Assembly (NCBI GenBank): GCA_028821455.1
Contig: JAPPGE010000008.1
Coordinates: 1 to 47,608, forward strand
Source of the DNA: a bacterium
GTDB taxonomy: Bacteria; Pseudomonadota; Alphaproteobacteria; SP197
DNA: 47,608 bases
Direction: 5' to 3'
Position 1 is the stretch's first letter, and every line of letters begins with the position of its first letter. The translations under genes and the position numbers were made by a program. Positions 25,144 to 34,159 of this stretch are shown one piece after another. The notes under the pieces are model-generated. The model was not told the DNA's origin. It saw only the letters and a program-made list of their open reading frames with translations, and made no database searches.

Positions 25144-26153
25144 GGCGCACCCCTCTTCGTGGACACCGGCAATGATACCGTTCCGGCGCAGCCTGTTGTC
25201 ACGGCTTGCCGTTCCATCGACTCCGGATCTGCAATACGGTCTGTTGTCGCCGGGTTCGCCTCCCGGCACGCAGGATTGTCGATACAGATGGCACCTTTAT
25301 CCATCGGCCTGGCAACGGGGAGCGGAGCCGGTCATTCGCCGGTGACACGTGCGATGCGACCGGGAGTGACAACGGAACATCACCTGACCGGGAAGTTCCA
25401 TATCCATGCCGCACCTTCGGTGCTGAACGCACCATTAACATGCTGAAACAAAACGCGTTCTCTCTGAAAAATCTTCGCCGGGCAAGCGGATTCATAGCGT
25501 TTCCGTACCCCTAGTGCAACAAGAACCGGGGAGAATGCCATGTCTGCCGCACTCCTTCCCGGCAGACAGTGTGAATCACAAACCGGAAGACTTGGGAATC
25601 CTCCTCGATTCAGTCAGCCCACATCCGGTTGACGAAGCCCTCGCCAGACAGGTGCGGGTCGCCAGGGAAGCTCCACAAAAAGCGTCCGTTCTCCCCAAGG
25701 TTGGGGACGCGCGAAGACAAGCAATCCGAATATCGTCTGCGCCATTGTCGGCGAGACCCTTCCGAATCGATAACAGGGCTCGCTGCGATTCAAGGGAGGG
25801 CCCGGGGTGTGATCTCGAAGATGTCGCAGAACACCGGGACGCCGGGACCCGGCGCGTCGCATGTTTCGCGGCGACGCGGCGCCCCTGGGCGATGTCACGA
25901 ACCCGGCGACGGGCGAGGTCATCGCGCGGGTGCCGTTTGGGTCGGTGCCGAGCGTGGCGTCGTCGAATTTAGGCACAGCGGACCAGAGCGGGTCGCACCG
26001 GCGGATCAGGAAATGACCGACAAGGAACTCTTCAGACCGCGAAAGACCTTCGCCGTGAGGCCGAGTCGATCGTTCCGGAAAGCCTGGGGCCCGTTGAAGT
26101 GAGACCGTGAATCAGTCAATCTATGAATGAAACCCTTCAAGGGAGGAGATATC
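25144..26153. other. 1-kb gap with gene debris
   Basis: No intact gene is recognisable between the PhyH gene and the TAXI receptor. An aldehyde dehydrogenase N-terminal fragment lies at 25861-25950. A short minus-strand open stretch at about 25620-25720 reads NLGENGRFLWSFPGDPHLSG before a stop; it looks protein-like but I cannot place it. The remainder has only short frames. GGGAGGAG at 26141-26148 is the TAXI gene ribosome site. Confidence 0.45.
25861..25950 (+). pseudogene. Aldehyde dehydrogenase N-terminal remnant
   Basis: The plus frame from ATG 25861 reads GDVTNPATGEVIARVPFGSV, the conserved start of CoA-acylating (MmsA-like) and other aldehyde dehydrogenases. Similarity ends after about 30 residues, with a stop at about 26014, and no catalytic Cys region follows. 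Upstream of the ATG there is no matching frame. It is a truncated, dead fragment. Confidence 0.6.
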
Positions 26154-27155
26154 GTGACATTGCCAAGACTTGCAACATGCGCGCTGGCCGTAGTGGCCCT
26201 GATCGGGCTGGGCTTCAGCGCCTCCGACGAGGCAAGCGCAGACGAAAAGACGTTCATCTCGATTGGCACGGGTGGCCCGACCGGTGTCTACTTCGTGGTC
26301 GGAAACTCCGTGTGCCGCATGGTCCACAAGGAGGCCGCCGAGGGCCGGTCGTCAGGTCGCCAGCACGGCATTCGCTGTGCCGCACCTTCCACCGGTGGTT
26401 CGACCTACAATATCGGCCAGATCTGCCAGGGCGAGCTCGAGTTCGGCGTGGCCCAGTCCGACTGGCAGTTCCACGCGGTGAACGGCAGTTCCGAAAAGGT
26501 CACCAACTGTCCCGGTCTTCGCGCGGTCTTCTCCGTGCACGGCGAGCCCTTCCACCTCATTGCCGCCGCAGGTACCGATATCGGTTCCTTCACCGACACC
26601 CAGGGCATACGCATGAACATCGGCAATCCCGGTTCGGGCCAGCGCGGCACGACTGAAGTGCTGATGGAGGGCTACGGCATGTCCACCGACGACTTTGCGG
26701 CGGCAACGGAGTTGACCTCGACGGAGCAGTCCCAGGCTCTCTGTGACGGCAAGATCGATGCCTATGGCTACACCGTTGGTGTACCCAATGCCGGCGTGTC
26801 CGTGGCAACTGACGGTTGTGATGCCTACATCGTCAATCTCACCGGTGACGTCGAGCAGCAGCTGGTGGCCGACAATCCCTTCTACGCCTTCACCACAATT
26901 CCGGCGGGGACGTACAAGACCACAACCGACGACGTGACGACCTTCGGTGTGATGGCGACCTTCGTCAGTCACGAGAACGTGCCTGAGGACGTGGTGTACG
27001 AGGTTACCCGTGCCGTGATGGAGAACCTGGACGACTTCAGGTCCCTGCATCCTGCCTTCAGGAATCTCGATCCTGCAGACATGATCGTGAACGGGCTGTC
27101 CGCACCGATCCATCCCGGAGCGGCCAAGTACTACGCGGAACAGGGCTGGATGTAA
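26154..27155 (+). CDS. TAXI family TRAP transporter solute-binding protein
   Basis: A 333-residue periplasmic receptor with a Sec signal (LATCALAVVALIGLGFSASDEASA). The mature protein begins FISIGTGGPTGVYFVVGNSVCRMV, the TAXI hallmark, followed by STGGSTYNIGQICQGELEFG and VAQSD. Most family members bind small carboxylates or amino acids such as glutamate. GTG 26154 is chosen because GGGAGGAG precedes it by six bases; the ATG at 26127 lies before that ribosome site. Unusually it has several cysteines (CRMV, IRCAAP, QICQG, TNCPG), possibly in disulfides. The fused permease gene follows after a strong hairpin. Confidence 0.9.
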   Translation: MTLPRLATCALAVVALIGLGFSASDEASADEKTFISIGTGGPTGVYFVVGNSVCRMVHKEAAEGRSSGRQHGIRCAAPSTGGSTYNIGQICQGELEFGVAQSDWQFHAVNGSSEKVTNCPGLRAVFSVHGEPFHLIAAAGTDIGSFTDTQGIRMNIGNPGSGQRGTTEVLMEGYGMSTDDFAAATELTSTEQSQALCDGKIDAYGYTVGVPNAGVSVATDGCDAYIVNLTGDVEQQLVADNPFYAFTTIPAGTYKTTTDDVTTFGVMATFVSHENVPEDVVYEVTRAVMENLDDFRSLHPAFRNLDPADMIVNGLSAPIHPGAAKYYAEQGWM

Positions 27156-27169
27156 TCCTCGAGCCTGAG

Positions 27170-27201
27170 ACGGCCGGCACCGCTCAGCGGTTGCCGGCCG
27201 T
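27170..27201 (+). terminator. Stem-loop between TRAP receptor and permease genes
   Basis: ACGGCCGGCA (27170-27179) is a perfect inverted repeat of TGCCGGCCGT (27192-27201). The 12 bases between also pair in part (CCGC with GCGG). A T-rich stretch (TTTGCTTGCAGTTTTG) follows. It lies between the receptor stop and permease start, so it may be a partial terminator or an mRNA-stabilising element giving more receptor than permease. Confidence 0.6.
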
Positions 27202-27219
27202 TTGCTTGCAGTTTTGCCC

Positions 27220-29586
27220 GTGACGAAGAGCGAGCCGGTATCGGAACCGGCTGGAGCCGCAGGGCCTCCGGATACATTCGAGTACCAGGGACGTCGGCTG
27301 GGTCCACGTGTGGCGCAGGCCGTCGGCCTCCTCTGTTTCGCGTGGTCCGTCTATCAGCTGTGGATCGCGTCACCCTTTCCCTTCATGCTGAATTTCGCCG
27401 TCATCGGCGACGTGCCGGCGCGTGGGCTCCATCTCTCGTTCGCACTGCTTCTCTGTTTCCTGATCTATCCGGTGTCGCGGCGCTGGAGGGACCGCGGACT
27501 GCCGCCCTGGGACATCGTCCTGGCGATCACCGGCCTGATCGTCGCCTCCTATCTCTTCTTCGGATGGAGCGGCCTCGTCTCCCGCCACGGTCTGCTCTAT
27601 GTCTGGAACGGCATTCCGGTCGAGGCCATCCTCGGCGGAGTCGGCATTCTGCTCTTGCTGGACGCCACGCGCCGCGCGATCGGAATCCCGCTGGTCATCG
27701 TCTGCGGTGTCTTCCTGGTCTACTCGATCTTCGGCCAGTCGATGCCCGACATCATCTCGCACAAGGGGCTTAGCCTGACGCGGTTGATCGGCTATCAGTG
27801 GCTGACGGGTGAGGCTGTCTTCGGCATCCCCATCAGCGTTTCGGTCAGTTTCGTCTTTCTGTTCGTGCTGTTCGGCGCGTTGCTCGAGAAGGCCGGCGCG
27901 GGGCGGTACTTCCTTCACCTTTCCTTCGCCCTGGTCGGACGCTTCAGCGGAGGCCCCGCCAAGGCGGCGATCCTGGCGTCGGGCATGACGGGCATGATTT
28001 CCGGTTCGTCGATCGCCAATGTCGTCACCACCGGCACGTTCACGATTCCCGTCATGAGACGGATCGGCATGCCCGCGGTGAAGGCTGGCGCCATCGAGGT
28101 CGCCGCATCGACCAACGGCCAGATCATGCCACCGATCATGGGCGCAGCCGCCTTCATCATCGCCGAGTTCATCGGGATCTCCTATTTCGACGTGGTCGTG
28201 GCAGCAGCGATTCCGGCCGTGCTGAGCTATGTCGCGCTGCTCTACATCTCCCATCTCGAGGCGGCGAAACTCGGTCTCAAGGGGCTTCCTTCGGCAGAGA
28301 TTCCTCCGCTTGGCACGACCTTCCTCGCCGGCATCCATCACCTGGTTCCCATCGTCATTCTCGTCTATCTGCTCATGGTGGAGCGCTGGAGCGCGCACAG
28401 CGCCGTCTTCTATTCGATCCTCTCGGTCATGGTGATCATCATGGCGCACCGGATCGTTGCCTCGGTCCGCGGGCACGGCCAGGCACTGGCGGAGGCGGTT
28501 CGCGACGGCTTCACCGAAATCTATCTCGGGATGGTCGCCGGTGCGCGCAACATGGTCGGGATCGCCATTGCCGTGGCAGCTGCCGGAATCATCGTCGGCG
28601 CCGTGTCATCGACGGGCCTCAACAACGCCATGGTCGGCGTGGTCGAGGCGATCGCCGGCGGCAACATCTACATCCTGCTGGGACTGACCGCCATCCTCTG
28701 CATCATCCTCGGCATGGGTCTCCCGACGACCGCCAATTACCTGGTCGTCGCTTCCCTCCTGGCCGGAGTGCTGGTGGAACTCGGGGGTGCGGCGGGGCTC
28801 GTTCTGCCGCTCATCGCCGTTCACCTCTACGTCTTCTACTACGGCCTGCTGGCGGACTCGACGCCTCCCGTCTGTCTTGCCGCCTTCGCTGCCTCGGCGA
28901 TCTCCAGGGCAGATCCCCTGAAGACCGGTGTGCAGTCGTTCCTCTATGATATCCGCACCGCGATTCTCCCGCTGGTGTTCCTGTTCAACACGGAACTTCT
29001 GCTCATCGGCGTCGAGAGCATCTGGCATGGTGCCTTGGTGACGGTGATGTCGCTGCTCGCCATCCTCGCCTTCAGTTCCCTCACCCAGGGCTGGATGTTC
29101 GTCAAGGTACGCTGGCACGAGTCGATCCTGCTCGCGGTCGCCTGCTTCATGCTGTTTCGCCCCGGCTTCTTCATGGACCAGCTGGCGCCGCCGTTCGAGA
29201 CCGTGGCATTCGATGCCTTCGTTTCGGGCGAATTCACGCCCGAGCCCGGCCGCCAGGTCCGCATGCACGTCACGCGCGCGACGGACTACGGTGACCGCTT
29301 CAAGCTGTTCGTGCTGGAAACGCCGGAAGAACAGGCGGCGACACCTTCAGAGACCTTCGGCGTCCAGCTGGTGCGGGAGGATGAGCGCACGTTCGTCGTG
29401 GCCGATCTTGCCTGGAACGGCATGGCGGAGCAGGCGGGCATGGATTGGGGCGACTACGTGACGGGCGTCGACTTGGAACAGCCTGATCTGCCTCCCAAGG
29501 AACTCATCTATCCGGCCGGCCTGTTGCTGCTGGGCCTGGTCCTCGCATCGCAGTTCCTGCGCGGTAGACGCACCGCCTCACCCTGA
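27220..29586 (+). CDS. TAXI TRAP transporter fused permease (DctQM-type) with C-terminal DUF3394-like domain
   Basis: A 788-residue membrane protein. The N-terminal 150-170 residues hold the small (DctQ-like) helices; the large DctM-like part shows the cycling helices GMTGMISGSSIANVVTTGTF, TNGQIMPPIMGAAAFIIAEF and LCIILGMGLPTTANYLVVAS. After residue 650 a soluble tail (GRQVRMHVTRATDYGDRFK, AEQAGMDWGDYVTGVD) fits the DUF3394/PDZ-like end found in TAXI permeases, before a last membrane helix. GTG 27220 is chosen because TTG 27202 directly abuts the hairpin; neither has a clear ribosome site. The sodium-driven system takes up an organic anion or zwitterion that is not identifiable here. Confidence 0.92.
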   Translation: MTKSEPVSEPAGAAGPPDTFEYQGRRLGPRVAQAVGLLCFAWSVYQLWIASPFPFMLNFAVIGDVPARGLHLSFALLLCFLIYPVSRRWRDRGLPPWDIVLAITGLIVASYLFFGWSGLVSRHGLLYVWNGIPVEAILGGVGILLLLDATRRAIGIPLVIVCGVFLVYSIFGQSMPDIISHKGLSLTRLIGYQWLTGEAVFGIPISVSVSFVFLFVLFGALLEKAGAGRYFLHLSFALVGRFSGGPAKAAILASGMTGMISGSSIANVVTTGTFTIPVMRRIGMPAVKAGAIEVAASTNGQIMPPIMGAAAFIIAEFIGISYFDVVVAAAIPAVLSYVALLYISHLEAAKLGLKGLPSAEIPPLGTTFLAGIHHLVPIVILVYLLMVERWSAHSAVFYSILSVMVIIMAHRIVASVRGHGQALAEAVRDGFTEIYLGMVAGARNMVGIAIAVAAAGIIVGAVSSTGLNNAMVGVVEAIAGGNIYILLGLTAILCIILGMGLPTTANYLVVASLLAGVLVELGGAAGLVLPLIAVHLYVFYYGLLADSTPPVCLAAFAASAISRADPLKTGVQSFLYDIRTAILPLVFLFNTELLLIGVESIWHGALVTVMSLLAILAFSSLTQGWMFVKVRWHESILLAVACFMLFRPGFFMDQLAPPFETVAFDAFVSGEFTPEPGRQVRMHVTRATDYGDRFKLFVLETPEEQAATPSETFGVQLVREDERTFVVADLAWNGMAEQAGMDWGDYVTGVDLEQPDLPPKELIYPAGLLLLGLVLASQFLRGRRTASP

Positions 29587-29650
29587 AGAGACCGGTCGCA
29601 ATCGTCCAATCCGGCGCCGTGATGAAGCGCGGGAAAGCCCATGGCGGTCG

Positions 29651-31270
29651 TCACCGTGGAGACGTTTCAGAGGCGGTTCGCTGGTTGGAACTGCCGGCCT
29701 CGATCAGGTCGGCAGCCCTCTCGCCTACCATGATCGAAGGGGCGTTGAGATTGCCGCTGGTGATGGAGGGAAAGATCGAACTGTCGACGACCCTCAGTCC
29801 GGAAAGACCCCGGACCCGGCATTCGGGATCGACCACGGCAAGGTCATCCGTTCCCATCCTGCAGGTGGAACAGGGATGGTAGCCGGTTTCGGCCTTGTGC
29901 CGGATCATGTCGTCGATGTCGGCATCGCTGCGCGCGCTGGCCCACGTGTTCTCTTCCCGTGTCCGGAAGGGGGCAAGTGCCGGCTGAAGGGCAATGTCGC
30001 CTGCCTGGCGGACACAGATCCTGAGGTCGTCGAGGTCCGAAGGCTCACTCAGGAAACGGAAATCGACGGCGGGCCGGATGGCGGGATCGGCAGACCGGAG
30101 CCTCACCTCGCCGCGACTGCGTTCCCGCAAGGTACCGACGCACATGGTGAAACCGCCGGTATCGGACGGAATGTCGTGGTCACGGAGAAAGAACGGAAAG
30201 AAGTGATACTGGATGTCCGGGTGCGGCACGCTGTCGCGGGTCTTCGTGAAGGCTCCGGTGAAGGCGCCGTTGGTGGCGCAGATCCCGCTCCGGTTCAGGA
30301 ACCAGCGGGCGCCTGCCAGGGTTCTGGACAGCCGGCCGGCATACCGGTTGAGCGAATGGCGAACGGGGCCCTCGAACGGGATGTGAAGTTCGACGTGCTC
30401 CTGGAGGTTCTGTCCGACACCTGGCAGGTCGTGGCGCACGACGATTCCGACATCGCGGAGGTGGGAAGCCGGGCCGACGCCCGAGAGCATCAGGATGTGC
30501 GGTGACCCGAAGGGGCCTGCCGACAGGATGATCTCCCGGGCGCAGTGCACGACTTCGACGTCGCGGCCCCGTCTGATCCTGACGCCGGTGGCGCGGTCCT
30601 CGTAGATTTCGATTCCGACAACTTCGGCATGGGTGCGGACATCGAGGTTGGGACGCTGACGCGCGGGTTCGAGATAGGCGCTGGCCGAGCTGACGCGCTT
30701 GCCGTTGGCAATCGAGGCATCGAACCAGCCCATGCCTTCCTGGTTTTCGCCGTTGAAGTCGTCGCTGAGGCGAAATCCCGCCTCGAGTCCCGCCTCGACG
30801 AAGGCGTCGCTCATCGGCAGGCGAAATGACAGGGGTCCTGTGCGCACCGGTCCGCTGCCGCCACGAAATTCCGTTTCGCCGCCGGCGTGTGTTTCAAGCC
30901 GCTTGAAGAAGGGCAGCACGTTGCGGAACGACCAGCCTGTGGCGCCTTCGTCCTCCCAGCGGTCGAAGTCCATCGGGTGACCCCTCAGGAACGCCATGCC
31001 GTTGATGGCGGAAGAACCGCCAAGACCCTTGCCTCGGGGCTGGAAGATCCGCCGTCCCGCCATGTTGTCCTGGGGCTCGGACCACCAGGCCCAGTTGTAG
31101 GGTCCCCCGGTCCAGTTGAGATAGTAGCCAAGCGGCATGTCGATCGACCAGTGCCGCGCCCTGCCGCCTGCCTCGAGGAGCAGCACCCGGGTTCCCGGGT
31201 CCTCGCTCAGTCGTGCCGCCAGTGCGCCTCCCGCTGATCCGGCACCGACGATGATGTAGTCCGGTGTCAT
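29651..31270 (-). CDS. GMC family FAD oxidoreductase (choline dehydrogenase-like)
   Basis: A 539-residue flavoprotein. FAD binding is shown by DYIIVGAGSAGGALAARLS at the N-terminus and PRGKGLGGSSAINGMAF near residue 85. HPCSTCRMG and DSSIFPSITSGNLNAPSIM hold the catalytic His and the conserved Asn/His positions of the BetA/alcohol dehydrogenase branch. ATG 31270 is chosen because the FAD motif starts six residues later. Choline, other alcohols or polyethylene glycols are typical substrates. It is divergent from the selenoprotein gene, with 348 bp between, and convergent with the TRAP permease. Its closeness to the amine-related genes is suggestive only. Confidence 0.88.
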   Translation of the reverse strand: MTPDYIIVGAGSAGGALAARLSEDPGTRVLLLEAGGRARHWSIDMPLGYYLNWTGGPYNWAWWSEPQDNMAGRRIFQPRGKGLGGSSAINGMAFLRGHPMDFDRWEDEGATGWSFRNVLPFFKRLETHAGGETEFRGGSGPVRTGPLSFRLPMSDAFVEAGLEAGFRLSDDFNGENQEGMGWFDASIANGKRVSSASAYLEPARQRPNLDVRTHAEVVGIEIYEDRATGVRIRRGRDVEVVHCAREIILSAGPFGSPHILMLSGVGPASHLRDVGIVVRHDLPGVGQNLQEHVELHIPFEGPVRHSLNRYAGRLSRTLAGARWFLNRSGICATNGAFTGAFTKTRDSVPHPDIQYHFFPFFLRDHDIPSDTGGFTMCVGTLRERSRGEVRLRSADPAIRPAVDFRFLSEPSDLDDLRICVRQAGDIALQPALAPFRTREENTWASARSDADIDDMIRHKAETGYHPCSTCRMGTDDLAVVDPECRVRGLSGLRVVDSSIFPSITSGNLNAPSIMVGERAADLIEAGSSNQRTASETSPR

Positions 31271-31618
31271 GGGCCTTGCCAGGCAGGACATCGTGAAGGC
31301 GCCTGCTCCTTGCACGAGGCTCGATTGCGGGAGCACCCGGTCCCGCTGACCATTCTGTCATGCCTTGAAAGAACGTGATGTGCCATGTCGGTCCCTTGTG
31401 TACCGGGTTTCAGGCATGGATCGCAATTCGCCAGCCGTTCGGCACGAACCCGGTTCGGGCTGCTTCTCTCAGGCCCGGCAGACTTCAAGCCCACATAACT
31501 CGACGGTGCCATCAACTCGAAATGTCGGCGGGATCTCCGGGACGTGTTGCCGTGTGACGGTCCGACAAGCATCATGCCAAGGGTCCGCGTCAGCGGCCGG
31601 CATGTGGGAGACAAGCAG
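31271..31618. other. Divergent intergenic region upstream of the selenoprotein gene
   Basis: About 350 bp separate the divergent GMC and selenoprotein genes and should hold both promoters. GGGAG at 31606-31610 is the selenoprotein ribosome site. A short inverted repeat (GAACCCGGTTC, near 31449-31459) is visible. No other gene or RNA is recognised. Confidence 0.4.
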
Positions 31619-32824
31619 ATGGTTCACCTCAATCGCATGAAGTCGTGGCCCTGGGCATACGATGACGTCATCAATCTGCCCCTGACACTCTACGACACCG
31701 AACCCTGGACGCCGGCCAGACCCCTCGCCGATTCCCGCATCGCCCTGGTGTCCACGGCCGCCGTTCATCGTCGTGATGACAGGCGTTTCAGCCTGTCCGC
31801 CCGGGATTTCCGGCGACTTGGAACGCATGACCGGGATCTCATCCAGAGCCACCATTCCGGTGACCACGACCGCACAGGCTTTCAGCAGGATCTCAACCTG
31901 ATCCTGCCGTTTGATCGTCTTGAGGAACTGGTCGAGGCCGGCGAACTCGGATCCATCGGGCAGACACACTATTCGTTCCTCGGCGGATCGCCGCCCGAAG
32001 AGATGGAGCGGGCCGCCCGGAAGGCGGCCGGGGAGATGAAGGCCGAGGGCGTCGACACGGTGCTGCTCTGCCCCGTTTGACCTTTCTGCACGCGCGCCGT
32101 GAGCGGGCTTGCCCATTACTTCGAGGAAGACGGACTGACGACAGTCGCGCTGGCCTTCGTGCGCCCTCATGTTGAAGCCATGCGCCCGCCGCGGGCGCTG
32201 TGGGTCCCGTTCGAGCTCGGCAAGCCCTTCGGCGAGCCCATGGATGCGCCATTCCAGATGCGCGTTCTGCGCGCCGCGCTCGATCTCCTCAAGGAACCCG
32301 GCGGGCCGGTCCTGGTCGACTACCCCGGACCGGTTTCGGACTACGACGGGGAACTTGGTTGGTCGTGCCGTTCCCCGAAGCTGCAATCCGATGCCGAACG
32401 AACCGATCCTGCGGTGTTGCTGGCCCGAATTAGGACGGAAGACCATACGATCCGGTCTCTCTACACCAGGGCTGCGGCGAGCCGCGGGCGCTCGAGTGTC
32501 GGTGCCAGTGGCGTAGCGCTTGACGACCTCGCGCAGTTCCTGACGGGTTTCCTCGGCAAAGACCCACCGGCCAATCCGGTCAGGAGTCTCTCCCTGCCAC
32601 AGACGTTCCGTTTTGCCCTTGACGATCTGATGGCCTACTACACCGAGGCCAAGAGTTTCGAGGGGGAGCTCACGACGAGCACGGATCTGGGCAGATGGTT
32701 CTGGGACGAGACGGCTGCGGGGCGCCTCCTGATCGAGCTTGAGTTTGCATGCCGCAACAGTTCGAACAAGACATTGCGCTGGATGTCGGAGATCGGAATT
32801 CTCGTTCCTTTCTACCCGGAATAG
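31619..32824 (+). CDS. Selenoprotein B-like protein (GrdB/PrdB family) with in-frame UGA read as selenocysteine
   Basis: A 401-residue protein when TGA 32078-32080 is decoded as Sec154. Before it the sequence reads ADSRIALVSTAAVHRRDD, LPFDRLEELVEAGELGSIG, HYSFLGGSPPEEMERAA and EGVDTVLLCPV; after it PFCTRAVSGLAHYFEEDGL, then VPFELGKPFGEPMD. Both halves match the glycine/sarcosine/betaine and D-proline reductase selenoprotein B family, in which the CPV-Sec-xxC site is redox active; here it is Sec-Pro-Phe-Cys157. Without recoding the gene would stop at 153 residues, exactly at the family Sec position and in the same frame as the rest. GGGAG eight bases upstream supports ATG 31619. The partner subunits of clostridial reductases (GrdA/GrdC, PrdA) are absent, so the reaction is unknown. 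Sec machinery (selA, selB, selC, selD) must lie elsewhere. Confidence 0.85.
32092..32108 (+). promoter_or_regulatory. Candidate bacterial SECIS hairpin
   Basis: Twelve bases after the UGA, GCGCGC (32092-32097) can pair with GCGGGC (32103-32108) with one G-G mismatch, leaving a CGTGA loop. The loop begins 17 bases after the UGA and has a G at its second position, as expected for SelB-binding bacterial SECIS elements. CACG/CGTG (32090-32093 with 32098-32101) is a competing fold. The stem is short and found by eye. Confidence 0.45.
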
Positions 32825-32890
32825 CACCGGCAACCACCATGCGGTCGCCCTGCCGCAAGGGCGCTTTCGCTTGACCGGGGAACGGCAGAA

Positions 32891-32936
32891 CCCGTGTGTG
32901 GGACGAAAGCGCAGATGCGCTCCCGTCCCACACGGG
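32891..32936. terminator. Bidirectional hairpin between convergent selenoprotein and potD genes
   Basis: CCCGTGTGTGGGACG (32891-32905) pairs with CGTCCCACACGGG (32924-32936) with a two-base bulge; inside, GCGCA pairs with TGCGC around a two-base loop. It lies between the convergent stops at 32824 and 32943. Neither strand has a long T tract, so it may act as a terminator or a transcript-end stabiliser for both. Confidence 0.6.
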
Positions 32937-32942
32937 ACGCGC

Positions 32943-33980
32943 CTACTTCATGACGTTCGTCCACACCTGGTCGTAGAGCCTCACGACATCGTCCTCGCAG
33001 GCCGGCACGAACTCAGGATCCGGCGTTCCTTCCGGAGCGTTGAGTTCCGGCGCCGTGGCGAGTTCGGGATCGAAGTACTGCGCGGCGCCCATGATGCCGC
33101 CATTCACCCCGACGTAATTCGATTCAAGGGCGATGTTCTCCGGCACCATCATGAAATCCATGAAGATCATGGCATTCTCGATGTTTTCGGCGCCCCTGGG
33201 CACGGCAAGATTGTCCATCCACCCGGTATACCCTTCCCGGGGATGGGCAAACGCCACTGACGGCTTTTCAGCGCGCGTGCGGATGGCGTATCCGTCCCAG
33301 TTCATCGTCGCATCGACCTCGCCCGAGACGATCAGCTCTTTCGGGTCCATGGAGTAGGAGCGCACCCATTCCTTTTGCCGCAGAAGCAGTTCCTGAACCT
33401 GGCGCATCTCGTCCGGATTTGAATTGCAGCGCGGGAATCCGAGATAGCGCAAGGCCATGTTGATGACCTCCACGGAGTCCTGGAACATGTTGATGCGACC
33501 CTTGAGCACGTCCGGTGGATCGAAGAGGACGGCCAGCGTGTGGATGTCGCCGTCGAAGACGTCCGTGTTCACGTTGAAACTCGTGGTGCCCCACATCCAG
33601 GGAATGGAGTAGTGACGGCCTGGATCCCAGTAGACATCGACCCAGCGTGGCTCGACGTTCTTGAAGTTGGGGAGTTCGTTGGGCTCGACACGCAGAAGCA
33701 GGTCTTCCTTGATCAGGATCTCGACGAGATAGTCGCCCGGCACGACGATGTCGTAGCCGGTCGCCCCGGCCATCATCTTGGCGAGCAGATCTTCGTTGCT
33801 TGCGAACGTGTCTATGTTGACCGTGATCCCGGTCTCGGCTTCGAACTTCTCGATCAACTCCGGGCTGGTGTAGTCCGCCCAGGTGTAGAAGTTCACCTCT
33901 CCCTCGGCGCTGGCCCGGGGGGTGCCGAGCGAGGCGGCCAGCAAGATGGCCCCCGTCACGCCAAGCAATTGTCTCCACAT
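32943..33980 (-). CDS. Polyamine ABC transporter substrate-binding protein (PotD/PotF-like)
   Basis: A 345-residue periplasmic receptor with a Sec signal (LLGVTGAILLAASLGTPRASA). The mature start VNFYTWADYTSPELIEKFE and GYDIVVPGDYLVEILIKE are typical of PotD/PotF; TTSFNVNTDVF, DATMNWDGYA and YTGWMDNLAVPRGAEN also fit. Ligand-pocket Trp, Asp and Glu residues occur (WADY, PGDY, NWDG) but do not separate putrescine, spermidine or other amines. GGGAGG six bases before ATG 33980 fixes the start. It belongs with the potABC genes at 34981-37856 although a Cache gene intervenes. Confidence 0.9.
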   Translation of the reverse strand: MWRQLLGVTGAILLAASLGTPRASAEGEVNFYTWADYTSPELIEKFEAETGITVNIDTFASNEDLLAKMMAGATGYDIVVPGDYLVEILIKEDLLLRVEPNELPNFKNVEPRWVDVYWDPGRHYSIPWMWGTTSFNVNTDVFDGDIHTLAVLFDPPDVLKGRINMFQDSVEVINMALRYLGFPRCNSNPDEMRQVQELLLRQKEWVRSYSMDPKELIVSGEVDATMNWDGYAIRTRAEKPSVAFAHPREGYTGWMDNLAVPRGAENIENAMIFMDFMMVPENIALESNYVGVNGGIMGAAQYFDPELATAPELNAPEGTPDPEFVPACEDDVVRLYDQVWTNVMK

Positions 33981-34159
33981 GATTGACCTCCCTTTGAATA
34001 CGAATTGAATACAGACTGTAACCTTAACCTGATCCGGGAGAAAGGCCAGTTGGGACTGGGCAGCCTGACTTTCGACGAGCAAAGTCCCGGGGACGATGGC
34101 TTCGGTCGCGCTGCCCCTTGCGCTCAAGTCCGAGCCGTCAGCGGCGCTGCATGGTCACC

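Noticed and set aside
31619..32080. Reading the selenoprotein gene as a nonsense pseudogene or as two genes
   Set aside because: The downstream frame is the same, shows no other stop for 240 codons, keeps the family sequence and the Cys partner, and the stop is at the known Sec position.
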